From Fomitopsis serialis (Eukaryota; Basidiomycota; Agaricomycetes; Polyporales; Fomitopsidaceae), in NCBI RefSeq assembly GCF_022376445.1, contig NW_025954976.1, positions 434,001 to 498,000 of the forward strand: 64,000 nt of DNA, written 5' to 3'. Made by a program: the position numbers and the translations under genes. Of this stretch, positions 1 to 10,697 are shown piece after piece. Within the stretch, counting starts at the first letter, position 1, and each line of letters starts with the position of its first letter. The notes under the pieces are model-generated. The model was not told where the DNA came from. It worked only from the letters and a program-made list of their open reading frames with translations, and did not search any database.

Positions 1-664
1 CTGCGCAACGCACCCGTCAGGAACTGTTCGGAATCTACAGCCAATACAGCCCATACGGACTGCCGGTGTCCGGTGAGATCGTACAAGAGTTTGAAGTCCT
101 TCCAGACCTTGGCCGTTCTAAGACGTATTACACCTGTGTTCGCGAACCTCTTCGAAAGAGATAAACATACCGATCCCAAGATCCAGAAACGATCAATCCG
201 TCGGGCGTACAGTCCAGTGCACATATATTGTCCGTGTGGCCGATGAGGGAGTACGCAGGCTCGTTGGAGTTAGCCGAGAGGGCGAAGACGTTGATCACAG
301 TGTCTTGACCGCCCGTCACCGCAAATCCTAGGTTCCCTCACCTGTCAATGCATACATGCGAAACAGGACGTTCCCGATGGATCGCTCACCTAGCGGTTCT
401 TCAGGTGTAGGTGGGAGGTATGTTACAGCATTGATGTACCGTGAACCTGCGCGCAGGGTTACGGACTGGCCGAATCCTGGGGCATCCCTGTTCCGAACCC
501 ATGAGATCGCGGTGCTGTCGCGCGAAGCAGAGAGGACGAGATCGTTCGTTGGTGAAGCGACGGCCCGCACCTGGAAGGGTTGAGCTAGCGCGAATATCGA
601 GACGAAGAGACGTACGAACATCGGCAGTGTGGCCAGTGAGCGTTGCCGAAAGCTTGTAGGGCAT
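1..664 (-). CDS. DOA1: DOA1/UFD3/PLAA-like WD40 ubiquitin-binding protein, N-terminal part
   Basis: Partial gene: the start codon is at 664 on the minus strand and the gene runs off the left edge. Doa1/PLAA is a WD40-PFU-PUL protein that binds ubiquitin and Cdc48/p97 and keeps free ubiquitin levels up. Only the beginning of the beta-propeller is present. The N-terminus reads MPYKLSATLTGHTADV, close to the family start, and continues after an intron (about 560-610) with RAVASPTNDLVLSASRDST and ISWVR, the first WD repeat. A further exon (about 128-319) gives GHTDNICALDCTPDG, IVSGSWD and more propeller blades. The first intron donor is ambiguous (gttcgt or gtacgt a few bases apart); the homologous protein sequence favours the upstream one. 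PFU and PUL domains must lie outside the window. Confidence 0.85.
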
Positions 665-3252
665 CGCAGCAGGGGTCGGTTCGAGTGAGGGAAAGAAGAG
701 AATACGCGCGATGGCCGGGGCCGGGGACTTATCTGGCAGGAGGGGAATTGAGAGGCAGCGAACTCGTCCAGACCTGGATGTCTTCCGACGCGGCCGAACG
801 CGAGCGCCCTCAGTGCCACCGGGCCACCGCTGTCTGCCCTCTACGCTATCCCTCAATCACTCTCTTCTTACTGCTGCGCTAATGGCTAGCTATACCAGTC
901 GGCTTCAGTACACAACAGCACGTACTGCTGCGGCCTGCACTGGCAGCGCAATATTCCGTCGTCCGAAGCCGTGGCAATCCAGTCCCGGTCCAGTCAAATA
1001 CATTCTGCATCGATTGATGAGGACTACGAAACACTCTTCCTACGTCGTACAAAAGCATTCAATACTGCAACTCGTGCGATCTGCGATGCACCTCCGGAGA
1101 AACGTCCGCATCTACACACAGCAGAATGATCACGATCGTGGAACCAGAGAAGAGATGTACACCACTCTAACGAGCCCCGGACCCGTTCAACGGCAAGCCC
1201 AGGGAGATACGGAGGTGCGTAGTCTATGCCGTGCACCAATTTTCATCTCCTGCGAGGGCCTCACGAAACACATCGTCGCCCGTAGAGCGAGCGAGGTACG
1301 ACGACTTGCCAAATCATGAGGGGATGGCGGAGATAAAAGGCCTTACACCCTTATATATATCTTCTTCAGGGCAGGCAAAATCACCCGAAGATCGCACAGC
1401 CTAGATCTGGCCATGATTGCTTTCGCACACGCACACAATCACTATCATTGGCCCGTGCGTCCACATTTCCACCTCTCAGGATCTCCAGTTGTTCGTATCG
1501 CCGCCACAGCTGTCTAGTCTTTAAACCCGGGCATAAGCCTTGGCACTCGTTGTTAGCCAAACCCTTGTTTCGACCATGAGAATGATCATTGGTATCCGCG
1601 AGAACTCTCGCTCCAAGCCATCCATCCAACTTACCCCAGACACGCTCCAAGACCCTCTTTCCAGGCACATGCGTCGAGGATACCTTCTGAACCTGTTCTG
1701 GATGAGCTAATACACGAAACTTGTGTAGACGCAGTGATATCACTGTGAGGGCGACAACTCACCACAGGCCGCTCACTGCATTCTGTTCTCCTCTTCGTCA
1801 CACTGTCGACTCTGGCGGAGCTCCAGGCCACACATGATGGCAGCCGTTGGTATAAGTACTGGGCCTGCTCATGTAAGTGTTGGCCGACGTTGCACATAAT
1901 GTTCCACGACGCTGATTGTCTCCCGGCCCGTTTTCTCATCCAGTGACCAGCCACTCGCTCTGGTTCGATACCTTTGTCCCCTCTTCAGTTTTCCGGCCCC
2001 GACAAGTCGGTCAGGCTCTCGCGGCAGACTCGCGGAAGAACTCACTGGTAGGCGTGCAATCACAACATTCGGGGGGGCTGACTCCGCTTCCCTCGGGGGC
2101 TCACCGGCTCTGGGCCAAGGTCCGCTGTACCCCATATCCTGTGGCAGGCTTCGCAAGCGAGAAAAATGTCCTTGTCAGGTAGGAAGGGGCCTTAGCCTGC
2201 TGCGGATAGTACTGAATGCTCTCGGGAAACTCCTATCCGTAACTCCGACCACCGCAAGCCGTCGACAGGTGTGCACTCTGCATCCCCGCACACCTCACAT
2301 CGTGGGTGCGAACAAGGGCTGGAATGCTTGGCTAATACAATGCTCTACAGCTGCACTTGACATCTGTTGACATCCTCGCCTCCGCGGCCAAAACAAAACA
2401 CAAGAACCCAGACGACTCATCGACTTGCCGAATTTTGGTACGATTTCCACGGATAACTGCCATCTGGGCGGCCTACGCACTCAGCGAGTACACTCCTCCC
2501 GGGATCCCTGTTGCGGTGCTGCGGCGTCAGGTGCAAATCTGATAAGACCTGCCGTTCTTGACCAGCCTCTAGGTCTTTTCGACTGCTGCTACTGCAAGCG
2601 CGATGGGGTCACGCTGATTCAGCGCTTCAATCCGGTCCTAGGCCGACAGTTTTACACCCACAGTACGTCTTACTCGCTGTATTCACATGCGCAGCTTGTC
2701 CTGCAAACCGTATATGCTAAGGCAAGTTGCGTCGGCTGCAGTGGGGACGGTTCGTTGTATTGGGGAAACATACATAATTAGCTCGACGGAGGACTCACGT
2801 ACCGTAGATTGAACTTAGCCCAACTGATAACTTCATTTCACCTCGCAGGTTGGGCTTACCACACTGATGCTATCTGCCTAGGCAATGCATATGCCCTATA
2901 TGTACCACCTGGCGTCTGATCGGAGCATCCGCCGCCGTCTCATTATTGTTGGCAAGGCACACAGCCTTCACGGTGGTGAGGCTTCGGCCAGCCAACATAA
3001 GAACACTTCATCAGTCATCTCAGCCCGTGGGTTGCACACTGTATGGTGACATGACATGACATTCACAAACAGAATAATACAGAGCATTGCACGTAACAGA
3101 GAGGATCGGAGCCATCGGCGAATTGCGGACAGACAAGCCTGGGAGAGAAGAGAAAGCTCAACAGAAGGAGGCTCCAGAGCGGTGGTCACAAGCAGACACG
3201 AAGCAGAGACAGGCAAGCAGGCAGGAACCAGGCGAGTCGACACAAACAGGGT
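665..3252. other. 2.6-kb stretch with no recognisable gene
   Basis: This is the longest gene-poor stretch of the window, between the DOA1 start and the HOP1 stop. The upstream 100-200 bp next to 664 should hold the DOA1 promoter. Open frames here (plus-strand 711-1319; minus-strand 1381-1743, 1631-1954 and 1869-2156) have no family signature that I recognise and cannot be joined into a convincing multi-exon gene. On the plus strand around 960-1130 a second frame, containing DEDYETLFLRRTKAFNTAT, has a more protein-like composition than its surroundings, and an ATG at 882 opens an overlapping frame, so a small unrecognised or decayed gene at about 880-1320 is possible. I saw no terminal inverted repeats, transposase motifs or tRNA. 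Confidence 0.4.
882..1319 (+). other. possible unrecognised or decayed small gene
   Basis: Candidate only. An ATG at 882 begins an open frame to the TGA at 1317-1319 (MASYTSRLQYTTARTAAA and onward). A different frame over about 950-1130 looks more like a real acidic-basic helical protein (SIDEDYETLFLRRTKAF, ICDAPPEKRPHLHTAE). No intron model that I could draw joins the two cleanly. It lies head-to-head with DOA1, which suits a divergent gene pair in this genome. Function unknown; it could equally be non-coding. Confidence 0.2.
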
Positions 3253-6200
3253 CTAGTCTCCGAGGTCAACGGCAGGTCCAAGTGAGATCTTCACCCTCTT
3301 GCTCGGTCTGGTCTGGAGCTGGTTCGGCGTCTTGCTAGTCTTCCTCTTTAGTTCTCCGCTGGCAGCCTGGTTCTCGGTACCATCAGGCGGAAGGGTTCCG
3401 GCCAGCTGACTCTCTTGCTGAGTTTGAGACCCGAGGTTCGCCTGCTCCTTCATGCCGCTCAGAGACCGATCCACGTACGACACGGCTTGCGAATGGCTTG
3501 CCGAATTGTCTGCTCATCCCTATGAATGCAACGCCTCGTCAATATAGCAGCAGAATCAAAGATGCTGCCTTATACATCTCGATATCCTCTACGACCTCTT
3601 CCTGTGGGATTTGCGCTTTGGTTTCTAATCCACCTAACCGCATTAGAGAGCCGCTAGAAGTCCGACGGATCACTGACCAAGTCTGAGAGCCCCAGTACTC
3701 TCTTCTCGACCTCAGGGTCCGGGTCGAAGTAATCCTTGTATGCTTGGCTCAGGGACGATGCGCTGACGAAGACATATCGGGGCTTCTGCGGGGCCTTCCG
3801 GCGTGTGCCTGTCTACCCTTGGCCTTGCTCTTCCCATTGTTCTTACCCTGTCCATCTTGTATTCGGTGTCCAAGGTCTCTCCCGCCTGCGCAATGAATCC
3901 TGTACGAACGACAGTATATCCGTGGCATGATATTGCGGTACAAAATCAGCGCACCTTCGGTCTCAAGTCTCTTGAAAACTTGTCCGGCGACTGTCGAGTC
4001 GCACGCTACCGAACCTATCAACACACCGAGGATACTTCGAGAACCCCAGGAACATACCGATAAGTTTCGTGAATGCAGACAGGCTATCTGGCTTCATCTT
4101 TTCAAAGACTTTGATGGCCCTCCTGCATTACAGATTCCGGCGGCCATACAACCGCCACTCTGATGATGAGCTCACCTGAAGATCGCCAAGTCCTTGAACC
4201 TCTCTGTCATACGAGGGTAGAGGTCGTGGACCACGATGAGTTCCCAGTTCTGGTCAGCTCTCACGCGACAATCGAAGCAGACGAAGCGTGCAGGAAGCCG
4301 CTTGTCTTTGGCTGAATGGAACCCCATGCACCTAAGGGGCAATTTCGGTGCACCACCACAAAACCAAACTACCGAAAACCTTACCACATGTGGAACCATT
4401 TTTTGCAGTCGCCTTCACACTTAAGGCAATCGCAGTCCTCCACCTGCATACATCTGTCAGCACTGTTGAGAAAAAGGAAGTCGCACGTCATACTCACGGT
4501 CACTCCACATTCACATTCAACTACGTCTACGGATTCTCCCACCGTCTTGTCGGTTTGAGCTACTGGGGCGACCTTCCATCAGCACTCATGAATGAATGGA
4601 TGGAGTCGACGCTGGCGGGAATAACTTGTGTATCTAGTTCTTTGAGGAGATTAGTGAACAATGCCCCCGCCACGAACGTGCTCACCAAGCATGTCTGTGT
4701 CTTCGCCCGTCGTACAAGCGTGGATTATGAGGTCTTTGACCAGCTGCGTGTCGATGGAGCCGGGCTCGTGAATGATAGGGGATCCGGATGTCATTGACTC
4801 GGGCAGCATGTCGGAAGGAGGTAACGGGCTATCAAAGCTCGGGACTCTTCTAGCAGTCCGATTCCGAGTCCTAGGCTGTGGGGTCGGAGATGGTGAAGGT
4901 GATGGCGACGAAGAAAGCGGAGAAGGAGCTATCGCGGGAGAATCGATGACTTGGGTCTCTTCCAGCTGCTGAGTCTGTTGTATGGGCTCTTCTGAGTGCT
5001 TTCCGCCCTCCGCCTGTCGAATCGAACGGTTCAATGAGATGCAAAATCGTCGCAGGCCCAACGGAAATGTCACCAATTGTGCGATTCGGTTGGGTACGCT
5101 GTCCACACGCCCAGTGTAGCGAACTTCCCCATCAGGTCCGCTCTGTTGTTCATTCAACGACTGAACGTTTCCTGCTTCATCTCTGACGCCAATGGGAGCA
5201 AAGAACTCGACGCCCGAATCATCCACTCTTCCCCCGTCGCCGCTAGAGCCTCCATTTGGACAGATATATGAGCCCAATATCCGAGACCGCGACGCAACAA
5301 CGCACCTGGAATATAGTCTGGGTCCTCTTCGCCATCTGCGTCTGCGTCACACATACCGTCGTCTGCATCCCACACAACCCGCCGATCGATAGCATCCCGA
5401 CGTTGTATCTCCATCTGCTGCACCCTCACTGACGCCTCTTCTGCAGGTGTCAAAACTGGAGCTGCGTATGTGTGACCGCCCGTCGTCCCCAAAAAGGGAG
5501 CGCTGTTGTCCTCCGTAGATGGCAGGTAACCGGACACCGAGGCTATGCGAACATTGACTCCGTGATGCCCGGTCTGAAGCGACCCGATGCTGCATTTCTC
5601 TGGGACTTCTGACCTCTCATGCGTAGTGAAGAACCAGCGGTCCTTTTTGGCGTCCCCTGCGTGGAATGCATTGGCTCATATCGTCCGGAGTGAGATCATT
5701 GTAGAACAGCTTGAAGGTTGCAAACCGACGCTCTTGCATTCGTTGAATTCGATCAATCGGGTTCGACAATCGAGCACATACAGTACTCACTCGGTAGAGC
5801 ATCCATCTGAGTGGTCGCCTGAATCAGATTTTGATCAAGGTCTAATCGTTCCTACATTTGAGTGGCTTGTTATCATGTGAACTGATCGTGACGTACCTTC
5901 AAGCTTCTTTTCACCTCCCCGAGAGTCGGTACCCTCCCTTGCCTCGTTGCGTCCGACACAGGATCGAATGTTTTCTTGCCATTCAGTGACAACCTCTCCA
6001 AGTCCGCATCTAGCGACATGACTGGCACAGTGATATCCGTCCCAGGAATTTTTTGATACTGTTGCCAGTCATTAGCAGCGAAACGCGGAGTGACCACGGA
6101 GTCCTCACGTCGAAATTGAACGTGTAGGCTTCGACAATGCTACAGTAGCAAATATCTCATTAGTGTCATGTTGCTAGCCGAGATACTCATGTACTTATTG

Positions 6201-6871
6201 GGATCGTCATTGTCCTAAACACGGAGGCGGTCAGTCGAGTGTCCGGCATGGACAAATGCTAAAGACACAGACCAGATATATGCCGAGGATGAAGCTACGA
6301 AGGTACTGTTTCTGAAGCGCATCAAAGATCCCATGCTCCTGTACACCTGGTGAGTCTCGCGGCTCGACGCATACATGAGAGATCATTCACCATATAATCA
6401 AGGAGCTTATCGGCCTCTTCAGTGAAACCGCGAGTGACGGACATGATTTTGAACCCGCTGACGTTCCGCCTTCCATTGTCAGACGCAAAAGACCCGGGTG
6501 TCATTGAAGGTTGAGAGGATAACGACGCAGGTCCTGAGGAAGTCAAATAGGCTGTCGCGCCATCTCGTTCAGCCATAGCCGCCATGCAGGACTTAGTATG
6601 CTTACATGTCGAGAAGTTCTCGGAGGGAAGTAAATTCCTGGTACGTCGTAAAACGTCCAGTAAGATTGAGAAACGGCGCATATATGCACCCATCACCCAC
6701 CTGAGGTATGTGATACAGCCGAGACTTGCTTTCAGTAGTGTCTGTACCGACTGCAGACTTTGTTGGGCAGTAAGGGAGGCCTTAACATTGACACGTCAGA
6801 AACCTAGGTAATAAGAAAAAGTGAAGGCCCACCTGTTCTTGATCTGGTCGGACTGCTAACGCCTGCATCAT
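3253..6871 (-). CDS. HOP1: Hop1-like meiotic HORMA-domain protein with PHD and winged-helix region
   Basis: Meiotic chromosome-axis protein that promotes double-strand-break formation, inter-homolog repair and synapsis in the nucleus. The start codon chosen is the ATG at 6871 (MMQALAVRPDQEQ). After a short intron comes the HORMA domain: LTAQQSLQSVQTLLKAS, LGCITYLRNLLPSENFS, SGFKIMSVTRGFTEEADKLL, HGIFDALQKQYLRSFILGIY, DNDDPN, IVEAYTFNF and, later, RFATFKLFYNDLTPDDYEP. A Ser/Pro-rich linker (about 4800-5250) follows. Then comes a PHD-type zinc finger at about 4260-4430 (DCDCLKCEGDCKKWFHMWC, GFHSAKDKRLPARFVCFDC) and a winged-helix-like segment (GSVACDSTVAGQVFKRLE). This is the chromatin-binding PHD plus winged-helix arrangement known from fungal Hop1. 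The C-terminus is basic (RPSKRVKISLGPAVDLGD). There are many short introns, so exon borders are approximate. It shares a 133-bp promoter with TRS23. Confidence 0.88.
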
Positions 6872-7004
6872 GCTAAGTACTTAGAGACAGTATGCAGGAA
6901 AGGGAGCGCCCGAGGAACGCGAAGGACTTGAGGCGCGTTCGAGCGGAGATTGAAACGCGATCGTGTCGCGTCGCATCGCGCTCACATGGTCGCTTTCGTC
7001 AGTC

Positions 7005-7655
7005 ATGGCCATCTGGGGTCTTTGGGTGAGTACACTTGGCCCAGAAGCCGTACCATTGACACGCCAACTCATGAGCTTGCGTGTATTCAGGTTATAAACA
7101 AAGCTGGAGGTCTGGTCTACCAGCGCAATCTCGGAGGTCTTAGCTCGTGAACTCGATCCATTTGCGCCCGCTGACGGGACCGACAGATGGCTTGCCTCAC
7201 TTGACTTCGAACGAGTATCTCGTGTTGGCGGGTACCCTGCACGGTATTCACGCCATCACAGCGAGGCTGTCTCCTACAGGAACGAGTTCCGGAGCGAATG
7301 TCATCTCCAGCGAGACATTCAAGTTAACGATTCTCCTTACCGCCACGGGTGCGTGCCGCGCACTCTCCGTGGTCCGAATCTCACCTCGCATTCAGGGACG
7401 AAGTTTGTCCTTCTCACGTCCCTTGCTGAGAACACGGCGGATGCAGTGCTTCAGAAAGTGTACGAGGCCTACGCAGACGCGGTCATGAAGAATCCCTTCC
7501 ATACGCCGGAGATGCCCATCCGTACGGAAGGTTTCGATTCGCGGGTCACTGCGATAATGACGGATGAGACCACTCGGCTGCTGTCGCGTCGCTTGTTCAA
7601 GTCACTATCTCTCAAGTCTGAAGCTAGTGCCATAGTACGCGTGTGCTACATTTGA
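7005..7655 (+). CDS. TRS23: TRAPP complex subunit Trs23/TRAPPC4 (sybindin family)
   Basis: Core subunit of the TRAPP complexes, the guanine-nucleotide exchange factors for Ypt1/Rab1 at ER-Golgi and Golgi membranes. Exon 1 is MAIWGLW (ATG at 7005). After an intron (7026 to about 7089) comes VINKAGGLVYQRNLG. A second intron, with a non-consensus gtctta donor near 7137, leads to DGLPHLTSNEYLVLAGTLHG and IHAITARLSP. A third (about 7349-7402) leads to TKFVLLTSLAENTADAVLQK, VYEAYADAVMKNPFHTPEMP and IRTEGFDSRVTAI. The longin-like fold and the family C-terminal signature are complete. The open frame runs about 30 residues past the usual family end, to 7655; the true stop could differ if an unseen intron or indel lies near 7557. 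Without the gtctta intron the frame would hit a TGA at 7147. Confidence 0.9.
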
Positions 7656-7927
7656 CTCTGTATGTATACAGCGGCTACTCCGATGTAATTGTACGAATAT
7701 CGTCGACGTCCGGTTCGATCCAGAGGCATCCGTCATCGAAAGAGAAGTGCGCTATCTGTCAACAGCTGTCATGATCAGAGCAATCGAAGGAAGCGCCCCC
7801 TTCTCAAGCTTGTAGTTGTACCTTCCTTGGGTCACGGATCGCTGCTTTCGCTCTCCTCTCATTCACATTCATATAACGAACTCTTGCCCCTCATTGCACT
7901 CCTCAGTGACCCGACATGCCAGCGCGG

Positions 7928-8987
7928 ATGACAGCGACGAAAGGTACTCACTTGACTGGCGGAACCCATTCGCTGATCTAATACCCATTTGCGTAGGTAC
8001 TGCGACATCCGCGGGTGTCAAGTCGGCTATGCGTCAGACTGCTCGCCCATCAGTGTCCAAAGGCATTGACTTCAACGAGGACCAAGTCGACGAGATTCTA
8101 AACGACGAGGATGAGCAAGAAGGGGATGAGAAGTAGGTCTCATGCATTGACTATATGCGCCCTGCTCACAGCCACCTAGTGGCATGTTGGAGATGCTGAG
8201 CATGTTGCAGGAACTCCAGAGTGCGTATCGCCGTACCCACTACGGAACTACGGGATTGATGACCTTCGTCGCTTATGCTGGAACGATCTCCAGAACGCAA
8301 GGCGTCCAAGTCCTCGACGCGTTCGGTGGCATTCCAGACGAAGAAGAGCGCACTCTTCACCGACGTCCGGGCGACCGTCGACACGATCGTGCGCGATGGC
8401 GCCGCATATATGCGCGTCGTTCCTAGCTACACCGTTCGCTCTTCGTAGATACTCACCTCGATGTGTTGTGTAGTGACCAGTGCAAGACGCGCCTCGTGGA
8501 GCTCAAGGCACAGGAAGTCTCTCAAGAGAAGAATTTGCAGAGCCTATCCGCGCTCCGGAAGAACCAAGAAGTAAGAAAGCGTTGGCGTAGTGTACCCTCT
8601 GAACGATTGAGCCATCAACAGGATACCGTGCGCAACTTGCTCAAGACGTACCCTACTTTGATCGAAGACCTCTCCCACCGTCGATCCGCCCAGATCAATG
8701 AGGCCAGTGCACTGCGTGAGTACTGAGCTGTGTATGAACCGAACGTACCATGCAGTGAACTCAATGTGAATTCTGGTAGTCGAAGGACATGCCCAGGAAC
8801 GTCAAGAATCTCGCAAGAGACTCATCCAATTGGCGAAAGCAAGGGCAGATGAGATACTCGAGAGGCAGAAGGTACGGTCCCTCGCGATCATTCTTGGACT
8901 GAATGATAGCGGATATGCATGGATCTTCAGCTGGCGACGGATGCCAGCGCTCTTATCAAGCACTACAAGGCCCTGCTATTGGCTTGA
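7928..8987 (+). CDS. unrecognised coiled-coil protein
   Basis: I do not recognise this protein. A multi-exon model gives about 230 residues: ATG at 7928 (MTATKG), an intron, TATSAGVKSAMRQTARPSVS, an acidic stretch (FNEDQVDEILNDEDEQEGDE), GMLEMLSMLQELQ, an intron, KRKASKSSTRSVAFQTKKSA, LFTDVRATVDTIVRDGAAYM, then long charged helices (RLVELKAQEVSQEKNLQSLS; DTVRNLLKTYPTLIEDLSHR; EGHAQERQESRKRLIQLAKA; DEILERQK) and the end SALIKHYKALLLA with TGA at 8985-8987. Heptad-like, Lys/Glu-rich composition predicts a coiled coil over the second half, as in small kinetochore, spindle-pole or tethering proteins, but no family signature is visible. Exon borders are inferred from frame continuity. Its end converges on the QPCT gene 125 bp away. 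Confidence 0.6.
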
Positions 8988-9112
8988 CCTGTCCATGTCC
9001 AATGATCGGACACAGCGTGTCACAGCCCGCGATGCTGCCGCGGAGAGAAGAGACCAGGATCAATATGTAGAATTAGTGTACATCAATGTGTCCGGATTCT
9101 ACTGGATAGTCA

Positions 9113-10511
9113 TCAGAGGAGTGCTTCGTGCAAGGCCGAACGGTTCCTTACCAAGTCGTCGACCGATCGACCCAAATGAGCTGGGGGATCCTCCCGACTC
9201 CGTAGGAGGTCAGGCCGCAATCCTAGATACTCAGACATGAGGACGCGTAGGATCAAGTTCCAGCGCCGCATTGTCGGGACGTCCAAAGCAGTTGCATCGT
9301 CCTGCAGCCTAGCGCGTCAGCCACGGCATGCTATCTTGCAACTATACAACACACCTTAATCGTGTGCCAGACACTGGGGAACGGGCTCGCAATGACATGC
9401 AGGATGCTAACGCCGAGATGCAAGAACGGCAGGTGATCGTCTTCAATGCCGTAGCTATTCAAGTTGCCCCTGCGCGGGACGAAGAAGCTTTTCCATTGAG
9501 CGTTGGACTCTCCGCCATAGTTGAATGATCCGCTCTCGCCAAGGCGACGCTCTGCAGACGCCATTGCATCAAACAGCCATGCCGTCTCCGAGAAAGATGA
9601 GCGGATCCGCGGGTTCGCCGCACCGAGCAAGTCGAGGAGGATGAAGTCCTCTATGGTGTCGATCTCCGTGTACATAGATGGTAGGAGCCTCCGCTTGGCG
9701 TAGGGCTGTATGTAGCTACTTGACCACTTCTTCGCCAAATGCCTGCAATCATTAGCGGGCATAACTAAGTATCGAAGCCGACAGAAATACCTTGCACCGT
9801 AGATAGAATCTGTGTGAGTCCAATCCTTGAACGCCTCTTCGCCGTCGAAGAAGACGAGCTGCAGGGTCGCCTCGGCAACGTCCTCGTCATCTTCCAGTCC
9901 ATCCTCAAGACGCTGCTGTCGCAAGTTGAGCAGTGGGTCCAGGGCTTCCGCAAGGTCTAGCATGAATGCACATGGCGCTGCAGAATCGGTCGCGCCTACG
10001 AACTACCGAGACGGAGGTCCATAACTGCTGATGACCTGACAGCCAAAGGATGCGGACGCACTTGGCTCTGGGGATAGGTCGGGAAGAACTTGCTGTCGAA
10101 ATGCGCAGCCACGACGACCCTGCGGGACGCGGACGGGTCCTTGGTGGCGATGACATTCGTGAAGCGTTTCTCTCCGTACGGGGTCGTGTCGGTGAAGGTA
10201 TCTTCCTCGACATGCCAGTTAAGGTTCTTCAAAGTAGAGACGAGGTAGTCCTTCACGATAGTGTTGTTCTCTGTATCTGGGGGACGCGGGATCAGGATCC
10301 TGGATAGGTGCGAGTGCGGGTCCGCGGGGTTGACGTTGCGAACTGGATCCGGAGAAGACACGAGCGCAGCAATCGCGGGGGCAGACAGCTCGGTTAGATC
10401 GCGTTTACCAAGCTTGGATGCGCATACGAAGGACCGCGAGGCGAACAGGGCTGAGCAGGCGAGGAGGCACACGTAGAGCCATATTCGCTGGCCAGTGGTA
10501 CTGGTCAACAT
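9113..10511 (-). CDS. glutaminyl-peptide cyclotransferase (M28-fold)
   Basis: Zinc enzyme of the secretory pathway that converts N-terminal glutamine to pyroglutamate. From the ATG at 10511 the N-terminus is MLTSTTGQRIWLYVCLLACS, a signal peptide or signal anchor; an in-frame ATG at 10586 would lengthen it by about 25 residues. The fold is clear: LSRILIPRPPDTENNTIVKD, RFTNVIATKDPSASRRVVVA, AAHFDSKFFP, then, across an intron, FVGATDSAAPCAFMLDLAEA (metal-binding Asp), LQLVFFDGEEAFKDW (catalytic/metal Glu), and DDHLPFLHLGVSILHVI with the metal His and the family Asp. A last intron before about 9295 leads to DDATALDVPTMRRWNLILRV, the usual C-terminal helix, and a stop at 9113. The metal and catalytic residues I could identify are all present. 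Divergent from SMP3 (187 bp between starts). Confidence 0.88.
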
Positions 10512-10697
10512 CGCCCGCCACCGCCGTCGTTGCAATGAGCTATATTGGCTTGGTGGAACGTGGGTGGGCGGTACTGAGCGTCTCACTGCCAGTGGACCTT
10601 GCTTTTACCCATCATACACAGCCCAGTGTCCACGACTCACCGGAGCGTACATAAGGCCGTGCTGCACACGCAAGGCCACTCAGTTGCGACGGTAACG

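Noticed and set aside
711..1319. 202-residue plus-strand open frame as a full gene
   Set aside because: Its first part overlaps the DOA1 5' region and its composition is arbitrary; kept only as a low-confidence candidate from 882.
1916..1975. GGTTCGATACC as a tRNA B box
   Set aside because: No matching A box at the right distance and no cloverleaf could be drawn.
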